Of a DNA stretch of 64,000 nt, positions 49,034-58,779 are shown one piece after another. Each line of letters opens with the position of its first letter. The first letter of the stretch is position 1. The notes under the pieces are model-generated. The model did not search any database. It saw nothing but the letters and a program-made list of their open reading frames with translations, and was not told where the DNA came from. Source of the DNA: Nymphaea colorata (taxonomy: Eukaryota; Streptophyta; Magnoliopsida; Nymphaeales; Nymphaeaceae); assembly GCF_008831285.2 (NCBI RefSeq), contig NC_045143.1:18627655-18691654 (forward strand), written 5' to 3'. The position numbers and the translations under genes were made by a program.

Positions 49034-52000
49034 ATACGCAAGTTTTTTAAAAATGGTCCGTACCCATACTGGCACCCGCACCCGTACCTATGTGACATAA
49101 CTCTTAATAGAGGTTTTCAACAAAGTGAATCTTGCCATGGACGTACCCAGATGTCTCAGGCAAGTCACTCGAATTTTCAGAGGTCGGATAGAATTAGGAC
49201 CCCACAATAGGTTTTCCCGTTTGAAATGTTTTTGCTGAAGCTATAAAAGTTAATTAAATGTTATTCTTGGTTATTCTGAATCAATAAACTATGAATTCTA
49301 GAATATTTGTGAACAAAATGATGCCATAGGCGAGGAACCTGAAGCCCTAAATATAGCTACAGTGTGGGAAATACAAAACATACCTATTATAGAGAAACAC
49401 AATTGAATGCAAGTAGGTCTATGAGGTTAAAAGCATAGGTGATGGTTTTCTTGAGATAGAAAGCCTCATTAGCTGCAAAAAGATATTCTTAAGAATATGA
49501 TTATGGTGAGACCTTTGCACCCATAGGTAGGATGGCCATTGTCTATCTCTTATATAGTTGCTTCAAGCCTTCAATAAAGAAGGGGAGTATTTTTCCATAT
49601 GGATGTTTAGAATAATGCTGGGCATCAGCCTGGGTACCTGACCAGGCCAGTTGGGTATTGGGCCCGAATGGGCTGGTTTCGGGCATTGAAATCAGCCTTG
49701 ATGGGCTGAGATTTGTTTGGCTGCGCCTGGCCCAACAAGTTAACGGGCTGGGCCCGATAAGTTTTTTTTCCTTTTTTTAATTTTTTTATTTTTTTTTAAC
49801 TTTGTTGTTCAATATTCAAGTGTTTACCAGCTGCCCCCTTTTTATAACAATTTTTTTGGTTGGCGCTCATAAATTTTCGGTACATGACTATTCTTTTACA
49901 CCCTTTTCAAAAAGTTTCTGCTTTCAACAACAGTACATTGTTCAAGAAATCAAGGTTGGCAACTTTGGAAACTTTACTCCTGTATCGATGGTGTTGAGAA
50001 AGGCTTCCCATGGAGAATGATTATAAAAGGGGCTTGGGTTGGGTGCGGTCCAGTGCTCAAGCCCAAAAATGTCCTTGTTTACGTTTTTTTTCTAGAACTC
50101 CTGATGATTCTTAGGGTATTAGTCGAAGCTAAAATCCTACGTGTCACACCTGCGTCTTCTCTCCATCCCTGCGGTTTCTCTTCTAACAGCGAACGCTGAT
50201 CTCTTTGACGATGACAAATGGCGGTAGCTCCCACGATGACCAGTGATATCTCCGACGACCTCCAATGGCAAGGTTTCCACTTTCCAGAAACAACATCATT
50301 ATTTGTCAGGCGGCAAGGTGTCCAGCAATTGCAGCTCACCGTTCGGCAACTTCTCCTATTGGGTGGCTTCTCCCGTCCAGCGACACATGTCCATCGACAC
50401 GTCCGGCAAGGCCATCTTAACCATTAAATTTAGACAAAAGTTTGGGCGTTTTTCATGATTCACTGTTTTTTCATTATTATTAACTTATTTATGCTTTATG
50501 ATGAAATTGTGTTTGCTTAATCTAGTTTCTTATCGATCTTTCTCAGAAATTTATTTATGCTTCATTTTTTCGTAGTATGCATTTTCATTTTCTGAATGTT
50601 CAGACTTCAGAATGTTTTCGGCTGTCCCGTTAAGATATTTTGTTTTTCACTTCTTCGAATTTTCATTTTTGTTATTTGTTTTTGTTCATTTTTGTTATTT
50701 GTTTCTGTTCGAGCCATGCTTTTTCTGTTGAGTTATTCTATCCGAGCATGTTTTTTCTGTTGAGGAATGCTGCTCTTAGTTATATATTAGTTATTAGTTA
50801 TAGAGTAGTTATTAGCTTTCATGTTTGTGCTTGGTGGAGTTTTAATTTTTAAATCTAGCAACCGTGCAGCTACGAAAGTCATGCCAGATGCTGTCTTTTA
50901 GTTATATATAACATGATTATATTATTTTCTTCAATTTTTTGGTTTTTAAGGAATGTTTTCATTGATTAGTTATGCTTAGATAACTTATATTATAACGTTG
51001 TCAAATTTGAAATTTGAAGGCCAAGGAAAAAGGATAGCTAACAAAGGAAAAGGAATGACTGTTGTTTCAAAATGTTCACCAATAGGATTAGGATCTTCTT
51101 CATCTAGTGTGAATAATGTTTCAGATACACCATCAAGTACAAAGTTTGGTTCACATCCAGGTGCAGTTTTTGTAAGTGAGATTCAACCATTATGAAAAGG
51201 AACTGAAGTGGTCACAAATGATGCAAGCATTGGTGGCAGAATGTACGTTTTGTGTATGCATTTTGTAGGGGTTCATTTGTTGGATCTTATAACATCTACT
51301 GAACATATCAGGATGTGGAATTCGAGCATGCCAAAAAATTCATGCTGACAAACATAAAGAGTTCAAGAAGTTACAAGACTGTGCTGACGCAATTCAAAGA
51401 AAGAAATTGAGTGCTACTACAAGTGAAAGATCTACTTCCATGTCTATTAAGGGCATTGATAAGAAAAGAAAGTCATGTGAGAATATTTTAGAGGCATGTT
51501 TCAAGTCACATCAAGGCAAATTTAGATAAATTGGCTTTTAAGTTTTTCTATTCTAACTGTATTCCTTTTAATGTAGCTAGAAATCCCTATTGGAAGAAGT
51601 TTGTGCTTGCAGTTGTAAATGAACCCCTACAAAATGCATACACAGAATGTACATTTCCGCCACCATTGCTTGCGTCTTTTGTGACCACTTCAATTCCTTC
51701 CATAATGGTTGAATCTCACTTAAAAAAACTGCATCTAGATGTGAACCAAACTTTGTACTTGATGGTGTATTTGAAGTATCATTCACACTAGATAAAGAAA
51801 ATCCTAATCCTATTGGTGGACATTTTGAAACAACAGTTCACTTTTCCTTTGTCAGCCATCCTTTTTCCTTGGCCTTCAAATTTCAAAATTGACAATGTTA
51901 TAATGTAAGTTATATAAGCATAATTAATCAGTGAAAACATTCGTAAGAAACCAAAAAATTGAAAAAAATAATATAATCATGTTATATATAATTTAAAAAA

Positions 52001-55000
52001 AGCATCTTGCATGACTTTCTTAGCTGCTCGGTTGCTAGATTTAAAAATTAAAACTCCTAGAAGCACAAACAAGAAAGCCAATAACTAATATATAACTAAT
52101 ATGTAGCTAATATTTGCATTCCTTAACAGAACAAGCATTCTCGGACAGCATAACTCAACTGAAAAGGCATGGCTCAAGCATAAACAAATGACAAAAATGA
52201 ACGGAAAGAAATAACAAAAATAAGATTCGAAGAAATGAAACAAAATATCTTAACGTGACAGCCGAAAACATTCTAAAATCTGAACATTCAGAAAATGAAA
52301 ATACATACTGCAAAAAAATGAAGCATAAATAAATTTCTGAGAAAGATCGATAAGAAACTAGAATAAGCAAACGTAATTTCATCATAAAGCATAATAAGTT
52401 AATAACAACGAAAAAACAGTAAATCGTGAAAAAGCCCCAAAATTTTGTCTAAATTTAATGGTTAAGATGGCCTTACCGGAGGTGTTGATGGACGTGAGCT
52501 GGTGCCAGAAATGAGCTGTTGTTGCTGGATGGGAGCAGTCGCCGGGACAGAAGTCGTTGGATGGTGAGCTACAAATTGCTGGACACCTTGCTGCCTCACA
52601 AATAATGATGCAGTTTTTGGAAAGTGGAAACCTTGCAGCCAGAGGTCGTTGGAGATATCGCCGGTCGTTGTTGGAACTATCATTCTTTATTCCTTGTCTA
52701 AAAGATCATGTTGTTGTCGGAAGGTAAACCACAGGGGCAGAGAGAAGGCACAAGTGTGAGACGCAGGTTTTAGTTTCGACTCCCTAAGAATCATTGGGAG
52801 TTTTAGAAAAAAAAAAAAGGAAGGACATTAACAAGAACATTTTCGGGCTTGATGCACCGTGACCGCACCCAACTCGCCTTTGACCTGAGTTGGGTATGTC
52901 GCGAAAAGTGGAAAAAAATAGGCCAGTGCAGTCAGCCGCACCAGACTCGTCTCTTGCCACGTTGCTGTCGAGTCGGCAGCGCACCTGCACACGCATGACA
53001 GGGGTGCGGGCACTATTTACACGAGTCTGGGTGACTTAGCCAAATAAGGACCTTGGTGCATGGACTGCACCTGACATGGGGTTGCTGTGTCCTCTGCCAG
53101 TCCAAATTGCCCCCACCTTGGCCATGTAAACATGAGTGTGGTGCTGTCTTAGGCTAGTCACTGTGGCATAGCATGCATATTCTCTTTTGTATGTATTTTT
53201 CTATTGGCTTCTCTTCTATGCTTGTTTGATGATTTTCTGTGTGACCTCTAAGTACCTTATGTGGCTTATATTGGACACTGTTTTCATTAAAACTCAAAAA
53301 CTGAATCTGTTTTGATGGGTTTGTTTTAAGCTTATGTTGATTAATGTTGGATCTAATTCACCATGCATCATCTCCAGCTAAGTCTTTTTGAAATGTGCAT
53401 ACACATTACCACCACAGCCCACCACGCACAGTGCCGCACCACCCCACCTCCCTCCCCCCCCCCACCTTTGAAATGTGCATACACATTACCACCATAGCCC
53501 ACCACGCACAGTGCCGCACCACCCAAAAAAAAAAGAAGCTGCCTCTAACGAGGGATCCCACTCAACTGCTTGCTTATAAAAAGTGACCACACAACGTACA
53601 TCTTGAAAATGCAACTTTCTGACATCTAACCTATGTGAAACCGTGAACTGTTCTTTTGTCATCAACACATGCTTATCAACTGCTTTACGGTGGTAACTTT
53701 TGGATGTTTTTAGGTTCTTTCATAAAATTGGTGCATTGGCTTAATATTTTGTGGCTTGTATTCTCAGTGCATAATTGTCATGAATATCATTCTCTGATGT
53801 TTATCAGCAAGGTTTTCTCTGGCATTAATCAGGAAGTTTGTTTTTCTCAGGAAAGTATTGGGAGTGAAAATGATTGGGAAAATTTGACATTCCTATTAAT
53901 TTTCTTGCAGAAACATTGCCGAAAATTCAAAAATGTTACGACAATATTAAATGAAACATAAAAAAGTACATTGAAGAACATTTTTCTGAAGAAAGGGAAA
54001 AAACATGATAGAATGCAATATTTTCATTTTGAAATTCTTTTCCAATTATCATAATTTTTCAATTCTTTTCTTGTCTTTGCTTCCCTCTTTGTATTTTTTT
54101 GAAGAAAATGGTTCTGCATACAGGCATTGTGACATTATGTTTTTTATGGTCATCTGCTCATGTCTGTTCAAGTTTATTCAATTTAAGTGACAAGGTGAGC
54201 ACTATAAAACGCAGTAGGCTTTGCTGGCATTGGAGTCAGAAAATTTGTAAAGGAAGTACTCACTGTCGAATGCCCTAAAAACTTGTATCAGAACTTGAAA
54301 TTTGAGAGGGAGCCAGGCCGATGCCTTTGCTGTTTTTTAATGTTATGGTTGTAGGTCATGTTTATCCAAAAATGAGTGATCATGCAGTAACAATATGGCT
54401 ATTCTGACTTCTAAGACTAATTTGGTCTAAATTATGGTTTGTCTAAGTGGGTCAAAGATTTATCATGTTACAGGCTTGTTTTATTTGTTCACAGTATTCT
54501 TGGGAGTGATCAATATTTCGCTGGTTGTTGACTAGTTCATTCTTTTGGGATCATACCAATGTCTTTTGAATTAATCACGTGGAGATACTTAACTCTTTAT
54601 TTTGCAAGTACCTCATTGCATTTTGTTTATGTTGCACGTAGGATGCTGAAACTGCTTTGGGAGGTCGAATACAAGATCCAATCATCCATAGGGTTAGGGA
54701 TGTGGCCCCAAATAAGGTATAACTAGCATTCCCTGACATTTACATATATCATTGCCTCAAATTTCCTCCTATGTATAAACTTGAGCTTGAAAATTTTGCT
54801 CTTGTTTGCTGTCAAACATTAAGAACTATCAAGAGCTGCAGTGATAACTGTTGTTGGTTATGTTAAGAACTTCATGTTTTGTACTCCCCTTATTCGTTCT
54901 TTGTTTTTCTTCAAGTCAGATTATCAATATTCAAATCGAATGGGCCCTTCCTGGATGTGTTTTATTTATTGTCTTAACAAATATAAATGGGAAGATTGGA

Positions 55001-55953
55001 GAAGGATCTCGCTTTCTTTGAGTTTATTTTTTCCTGTTACTTACAAAAATAGATGAAGTTGTAGTCTTTTGTTCACAAACTTGAAAGTAGTATTTGAAAA
55101 GAAAGGATGATAACAGGTAGTGATTGTGGTTGTGGTGGTGAAAATTCTGATGATGATGGCGAACATTGAGTGATGATATTGATAAAGTTAATGTTTGAAT
55201 ATGTAATGTGATGGTAATGCTGAAGGGTGGTGGTGATGGTGATGGTGAACAAAAAATAATGATGTTGATGATGATATCATGAAAACGACCTGAACTTATG
55301 TGGACCAGAGAGCAACCATATTTTTGTGCTTTCCATGGCAATGTGGAAAGCAAGACTTATGCTGGTCATAGTTTGTTATTGCATGAGCAAAACGATGCTG
55401 GCTAGAAGTGCTTCTAAAGTAGCATTGAGAGTTACTTTAATCTCAGGAACATCGAGAATAGCTCATCTTTTCTTTCATTTGTTTCTATTGACAAGTGGGT
55501 GAGAACTTGCTTTACTCTCGGTTTGTAATAAATAAATTACAGATATATGGAAAGCCAATCAGAAGCAAAACCATAACAAATGGGAAAACAGGTTGAGTAG
55601 GTTTCTGTCAATTTTGGTTTGGTAAATTATATAAGCTTGTGTAATTTGAGTGTTTTTTTTTTTTTTTTTACAGTACCATGTTCACAATTGGATTACTCTT
55701 CTGAAATTTTTTGTACCAGATGTGCAATCTGAAGAAGTTTGGGTTAGGATACTTTGTCAAATCCATCTATGTTATATGGCCCCAATCATGCTTAAGCATT
55801 CTTTGTTTGTATGCTCAAGAACTAGAAAGCTCTTTTGCATTGCTCTTTCATACTTTTTTTTCCCCTTGGTGGTTGCAGGAGATGATATGTCTAAGCTTTA
55901 GGTTACAGGGAGAAACGTGCTTCCAAGAGGATGAGACTGACCAGCGTGCCTGA
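37519..55953 (+). CDS. TRM5: tRNA (guanine(37)-N1)-methyltransferase, 11 coding exons
   Basis: Coding exons: 37519-37628, 38393-38490, 40610-40714, 41456-41518, 41642-41715, 44893-45403, 45479-45556, 45795-45953, 46639-46745, 54642-54716, 55879-55953. All introns are GT-AG and phases join to 484 residues. The enzyme transfers a methyl group from S-adenosylmethionine to N1 of G37, next to the anticodon, preventing frameshifting. Seen: TRM5/Met-10+ N-terminus ([16 protein letters not shown]), [18 protein letters not shown] (about 195-212), SAM-binding [18 protein letters not shown] (226-243), YANDLNP (247-253), YNMDAR (275-280), and [11 protein letters not shown] (389-399) whose Asn belongs to the catalytic motif. 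A basic KRRRK..KKK run (359-369) suggests nuclear import; no organelle presequence is visible. The exon-8 and early exon-9 linker is poorly conserved, as usual. The donor after 40714 (G/GTTGGT) is weak. Introns hold many transposons; intron 10 is 7.9 kb. All key residues are present, so likely functional. Confidence 0.93.
39849..39913. repeat. (TA)n-(GA)n microsatellite in TRM5 intron 3
   Basis: TA units from about 39849 to 39876, then GA units to about 39913. A shorter GA run lies at 39773-39798. Confidence 0.95.
39931..40424. mobile_element. MITE-like element in TRM5 intron 3
   Basis: The left end GCTAGACCTATAAGAAATCA and the reverse complement of the right end, GCTAGACCTATAAAGAATCA, match over more than 25 bp (TTTTGGCTG vs TCTTGGTTG follows). 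About 490 bp overall, interior T-rich, no coding capacity. No clean target duplication recognised. Confidence 0.65.
40165..40345. repeat. Dispersed repeat shared with 58610-58775
   Basis: TTATTTTCTCACTTATTTTA, then CATTTTTAG, ATTATACCC and AACGTTATTTGT occur in the same order and spacing at both places. It lies within the MITE-like element of intron 3. Confidence 0.75.
42197..43031. mobile_element. Non-autonomous hAT-like element, CTATG family, 835 bp (TRM5 intron 6)
   Basis: Terminal inverted repeats CTATGTCACACGGATACGG are identical over 19 bp at both ends (42197-42215; complement at 43013-43031). A perfect 8-bp duplication ATGAAAAC flanks it (42189-42196, 43032-43039). Just inside the left end TACGGG units repeat. 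The interior has AAACATTGTTCATCA-type repeats and a GC-rich CGCCGG patch (42720-42790). No transposase coding. The 8-bp target duplication points to hAT, although the termini are not the usual CAGGG/TAGGG. Confidence 0.92.
43700..43960 (+). pseudogene. Copia RNase H relic in TRM5 intron 6
   Basis: Plus strand. [15 protein letters not shown] followed about 30 codons later by [13 protein letters not shown] and, after a frame shift, GNGYCTI matches the copia RNase H order (RYLKG ... GYSDADWAGD ... SGYC). A stop and frameshifts are present and no LTRs were found. Confidence 0.55.
46397..46541. mobile_element. Possible short MITE in TRM5 intron 9
   Basis: Begins GCTGAGCCAGAG and ends CTCTGGCTCTGCC, an imperfect inverted pair about 145 bp apart. 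The GAGCCAGAG-type ends resemble common small plant repeats. Target duplication not resolved. Confidence 0.35.
47379..48592. mobile_element. Non-autonomous hAT-like element, CTATG family, 1214 bp (TRM5 intron 10)
   Basis: Left end CTATGTCACATAGGTACGGG; right end, complemented, CTATGATACACGGGTATGCC. A perfect 8-bp duplication CATAGAAC flanks it (47371-47378, 48593-48600). GGTACGGG/GGTACC units are clustered inside both ends (47391-47460 and 48480-48560). The interior holds a purine-rich tract (47870-48070) and GC-rich CGTCG patches; long frames on both strands there are composition artefacts. No transposase seen. Confidence 0.9.
48669..49100. mobile_element. Non-autonomous hAT-like element, CTATG family, 432 bp (TRM5 intron 10)
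   Basis: Left end CTATGGCACATAGGTACTCC; right end, complemented, TTATGTCACATAGGTACGGG (first base mutated). A perfect 8-bp duplication CTCTTAAT flanks it (48661-48668, 49101-49108). The last about 70 bp are nearly the complement of the first 70 bp of the 1214-bp neighbour (GGTATGGGTACAGACCATTT-like). A (TA)n run (48979-49030) has expanded inside. Confidence 0.9.
48979..49030. repeat. (TA)n microsatellite inside the 432-bp element
   Basis: About 26 uninterrupted TA units. Confidence 0.95.
49610..49775. repeat. GGGCC/GGCCC-rich patch in TRM5 intron 10
   Basis: Repeated GGGCTGG, GGGCCCGA and GGCCCAAC strings followed by T runs, like the patches at 8.1 and 22.4 kb. Termini not resolved. Confidence 0.4.
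50035..52885. mobile_element. Giant foldback derived from a hAT transposon (TRM5 intron 10)
   Basis: Left arm about 50035-51292 and right arm about 51616-52885 are reverse complements along their whole length, with scattered substitutions and small gaps. Landmarks: GGGTGCGGTC at both outer ends; CAAGCCC(A/G)AAAATGT; GATATCTCC; TTTAGACAAAAGTTT vs its complement; GAAATTTGAAGGCCAAGGAAAAAGGAT; and TGCATTTTGTAGGGGTTCATTT vs its complement at the inner ends. The unpaired centre (about 320 bp) codes for part of a hAT transposase. Each arm carries what looks like the element's 5' leader, a short first exon and first intron. No outer target duplication was identified. Confidence 0.88.
51180..51612 (+). 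pseudogene. hAT transposase fragment: BED-type finger and start of DUF659
   Basis: Plus strand, in shifting frames. The segment across the left inner arm and loop reads a BED-finger-like order (PLW, then a GG(N/R) stretch, Cys residues and the [20 protein letters not shown] stretch near 51310-51370). Further on, [20 protein letters not shown] then NPYWKKF (51517-51610) is typical of the start of DUF659 in plant hAT transposases. Coding similarity stops abruptly at about 51613, where the inverted right arm begins. Stops and frameshifts break it. Catalytic and dimerisation parts are absent. Confidence 0.75.
53387..53528. repeat. 80-bp tandem duplication with poly-C
   Basis: TTTGAAATGTGCATACACAT...CAGTGCCGCACCACC begins at 53387 and 53467, one or two mismatches, with a C run between. 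Lies in TRM5 intron 10. Confidence 0.9.
55090..55275. repeat. GAT/GGT-rich low-complexity tract in TRM5 intron 11
   Basis: Irregular GATGATGAT and GGTGGTGAT units; the minus-strand open frame across it encodes His/Ile/Ser runs only. Confidence 0.8.
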
Positions 55954-58260
55954 ATTGTAGTGAAGTGGCTATTTAATCAATTTTCTATTGCTTGTAAATC
56001 TAACTTACTAAGTCTCAGTAAACACCTTGGTTCCGTGTTCCATTTACGGATATTTTAACTTAGTTGCTTTCAGATTAAGAAATCAGAAATATGTTATATG
56101 TATATTTTTTGTATGATACTGATTTATGCCAAATTGATCGGCTAACTTTTATTACATAATACATAGTAGACAGAAGAGCTTTGAACGCCCTTTAGAGAAC
56201 CAAAGAGTCAATTGTGCAACCTGATGTTCTAACATCCCCTAGGGGATCTCATTGCCCCTAAAATTTCTTAAATTGGTGGGCGATTGGGGTTATTGTGGTT
56301 AACAAATATTATCAAATTTCTTTTTTGGGATGGTGATTTAGGGTTGGACTTTGAAAGGGATTTTGAAACAACTGTTTGAATTTTGAAGGTTTGTTATGAC
56401 ATCAAAGGTTGATTTGGTTTGATAGAAGGGGTGGTGACCTTAAATCCATGGATCTATGACCCTAAGATTTTAGATCATTGCAGATTTGAGATCTACGGTG
56501 AAACAAATATAACCTTCAACCCTAAATCTATACATATAAAATTTTGATTTGCTTTGAGGTTTGGATGAGATTATGGTACACCTTTCAACTCGAGTGTCGA
56601 ACTAAGCAATGTTTGCAACACAAAAAAAATAAAACATTAGAACATGATATGTTTGAATTTGGGTCAGTTCAAACGTCATTCTCATTTGTATGATTTTGAA
56701 GCTCTTTATAGGCAAACTAGAACCACAAGTGGGTCAACTTGGTTACCAGTCCTAGCCTGAGAAGGGTTACCTTGAGAAGCTTAACAAGGCCATGCTAAAA
56801 ATAGTGTTGGAGCCAATCAGACTCTTGTGGATCCATATCCAAATGATTGACATTTTCCCTTTGGAATTATTGAACTTAGGACTGCATGAGTCGAGCTAGC
56901 TTGAGTTTGACTTGAACTCGCTTGTTAAAACTTGATTAAAAAAAACTTGACTCAAATTGTACTCGTTTATAAATAAGTCGAGCTTGAGTTCCAATGTATG
57001 CTTGAATTGTTAAACTAGTCAGTTGAGCTGTAAAAATTTGACTTGTTTAAACTTAACTGTAAGAACTCGACTTGTTTAAACTTGACTCTGCTTGACTACA
57101 TAATAAATGCGGAAATGCAATGAGAGAATAGTTAAACATGTAGCAACTAAACGAGTTAAGAGAAATGAAACATGCTTAATAAAAACAAGTTATATGAGTT
57201 GAGGTCGAGCTGGCCCAACTTGTGAGGCCTAATTGAACTTGCCAGAGAAATCTGTCATAGTTGATACCTCAACTCCTTCTAATTTCCCTTTTAGTGCACT
57301 TTTTGCAGCCCATACTGAAATGTAGGATCTCTTTTCAGTGAATGACTCAATCATAACAACCAAAAAGGCAGCCCAACCATTAAAATTTCAGTTTGGTTTT
57401 TGTTTTTTAAGTTAATTGGGAACGAAGATTTGGTGCTGCTTAAATTGCACAAAAATTGTTGGGCGAGTTGGCAGACTATTTCATCCTACCCTCCCTCCTT
57501 CTAATCAGCGTATCGGCATGCTTTCAATGGCTTGCCCCTGGTTATGCTACAACTGACATATTGATGTTCTCCCTTTTACAACCTAAACAGTTGATATCTC
57601 CGGAGTTCGAAATACAAACTAGCAATCTACCAGCCCTGCCCCAGCCATTGTGTCAACCTTTTCGGGAATGTAAAATGCACAAAGATGAAGTAATTACACT
57701 TTACAAGTCATTTTTCTTGATTGACTAATCAAGCTTCTAACTGCAAAAAAAAAAAAAAAACGAGCACAGGTTTAAAACTTGCAAATGTAATCAGTTTGGT
57801 AGGTAAGAGCTTGTTATCTATGAATGTGTCAAAATCTTTAGATGGGTTGAAAATTTTGGCAGAGCCTACAAAAACAGATCCAAACAAACCGTCTTGACTA
57901 GATTCCTGGTTTTGACTATCCATGACGTCAGAAATATGAAAGGAAATTAAATGTTTGATCCTCGAACACCCCATGTGGGACATGTGTCATGGTTCCATTC
58001 TCTATCATTTCCAGACATTTCAACCTGTTCAGTTGTGAATGTATGCCTTATTCATGGTTAATGTACTGTTTACACTTTGCATTGAAATAATATTTAACAT
58101 TGTTAGTAAAGATTAGCTTCCATTTTGAGAGGGTTGGCCATGGGAGGACTCACAATGTTCTCAAACTCTCCATAGATTTTTTTGCTCCAAGGGGCATAAT
58201 GTACTGATACGCTTGGGAGATCTGTAAAGTCTAGTCGTTAGTTCGATTTCCACGGGTGCT
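55954..58260. other. TRM5 3' flank and AT-rich intergenic DNA
   Basis: The first few hundred bases after the TRM5 stop should hold the 3' UTR; AATACATAG-type and TATATGTATATTTTTTGTATG sequence near 56095-56165 could serve polyadenylation but none is decisive. 56880-57240 is rich in GAGCTTGAGTT/CTTGACTCG-like strings, a repeat type that recurs at 59820-59960. No gene recognised; a plus frame at 57456-57728 matches nothing I know. Confidence 0.4.
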
Positions 58261-58268
58261 ATTCTTTT

Positions 58269-58614
58269 AGATTGTAAATGGTTGATGTATGATACTCTAG
58301 TCAACAGGTATACCACTTCCGACCCAAGTTTCGAAGCAACCCTGAACCTCAAGGGTTGGGGGGAAAGAGGAAGGGGTTTCGGCTGTCACACCCCAAACTT
58401 TTGACCATCAAAATTTTTTTTTTTTTCTAAACATATTTGTATATAGATTGTAAATGGTTGATGTATGATACTCTAGTCAATAGGTGTACCACTTCCCACC
58501 CAAGTTTCGAAGCAACCCTGAACCTCAAGGGTTGGGGGGAAAGAGGAAGGGGCTTCGGCTGTCACACCTCAAACTTTTGACCCTCAAACATTTTTTTTTT
58601 CTAAACATATTTGT
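58269..58614. repeat. Near-identical 176-bp tandem duplication
   Basis: Two units (starts 58269 and 58445) share AGATTGTAAATGGTTGATGT, AAGTTTCGAAGCAACCCTGA, GGGTTGGGGGGAAAGAGGAA and CTGTCACACC(C/T)CAAACTTTT. Only a handful of differences and T-run length separate them, so it is recent. TGTCACACCCCAAAC resembles the start of some Gypsy LTRs. Confidence 0.93.
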
Positions 58615-58775
58615 ATTATTATTTTCTCACTTATTTTATTTTTCCTCCATTTTTAGTTTTTTTTAAAAATTTTAAAAATTTACTGTATTTTCTCCATATT
58701 TTCCAAGCTCGTCATATTATACCCAAGAAAAACCTCACCATTTAAAACTCTGAAACGTTATTTGTGACTATGATG
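58610..58775. repeat. Dispersed repeat, second copy of 40165-40345
   Basis: See the copy inside TRM5 intron 3. Here it has no MITE-like ends and follows the tandem duplication directly. Confidence 0.72.
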
Positions 58776-58779
58776 TGTA

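Noticed and set aside
50079-50458. Apparent small genes in the left arm of the foldback (and the mirror frame at 52462-52683)
   Set aside because: They are the two inverted copies of the presumed hAT leader/first exon. The mirror frames resemble each other but are not host genes.
57456-57728. 90-codon frame downstream of TRM5
   Set aside because: No recognisable similarity and no supporting splice or promoter context; isolated in repeat-rich DNA.
58195-58260. tRNA-like B box AGTTCGATTTCC
   Set aside because: No cloverleaf can be drawn and no convincing A box; kept only as a possible SINE trace.
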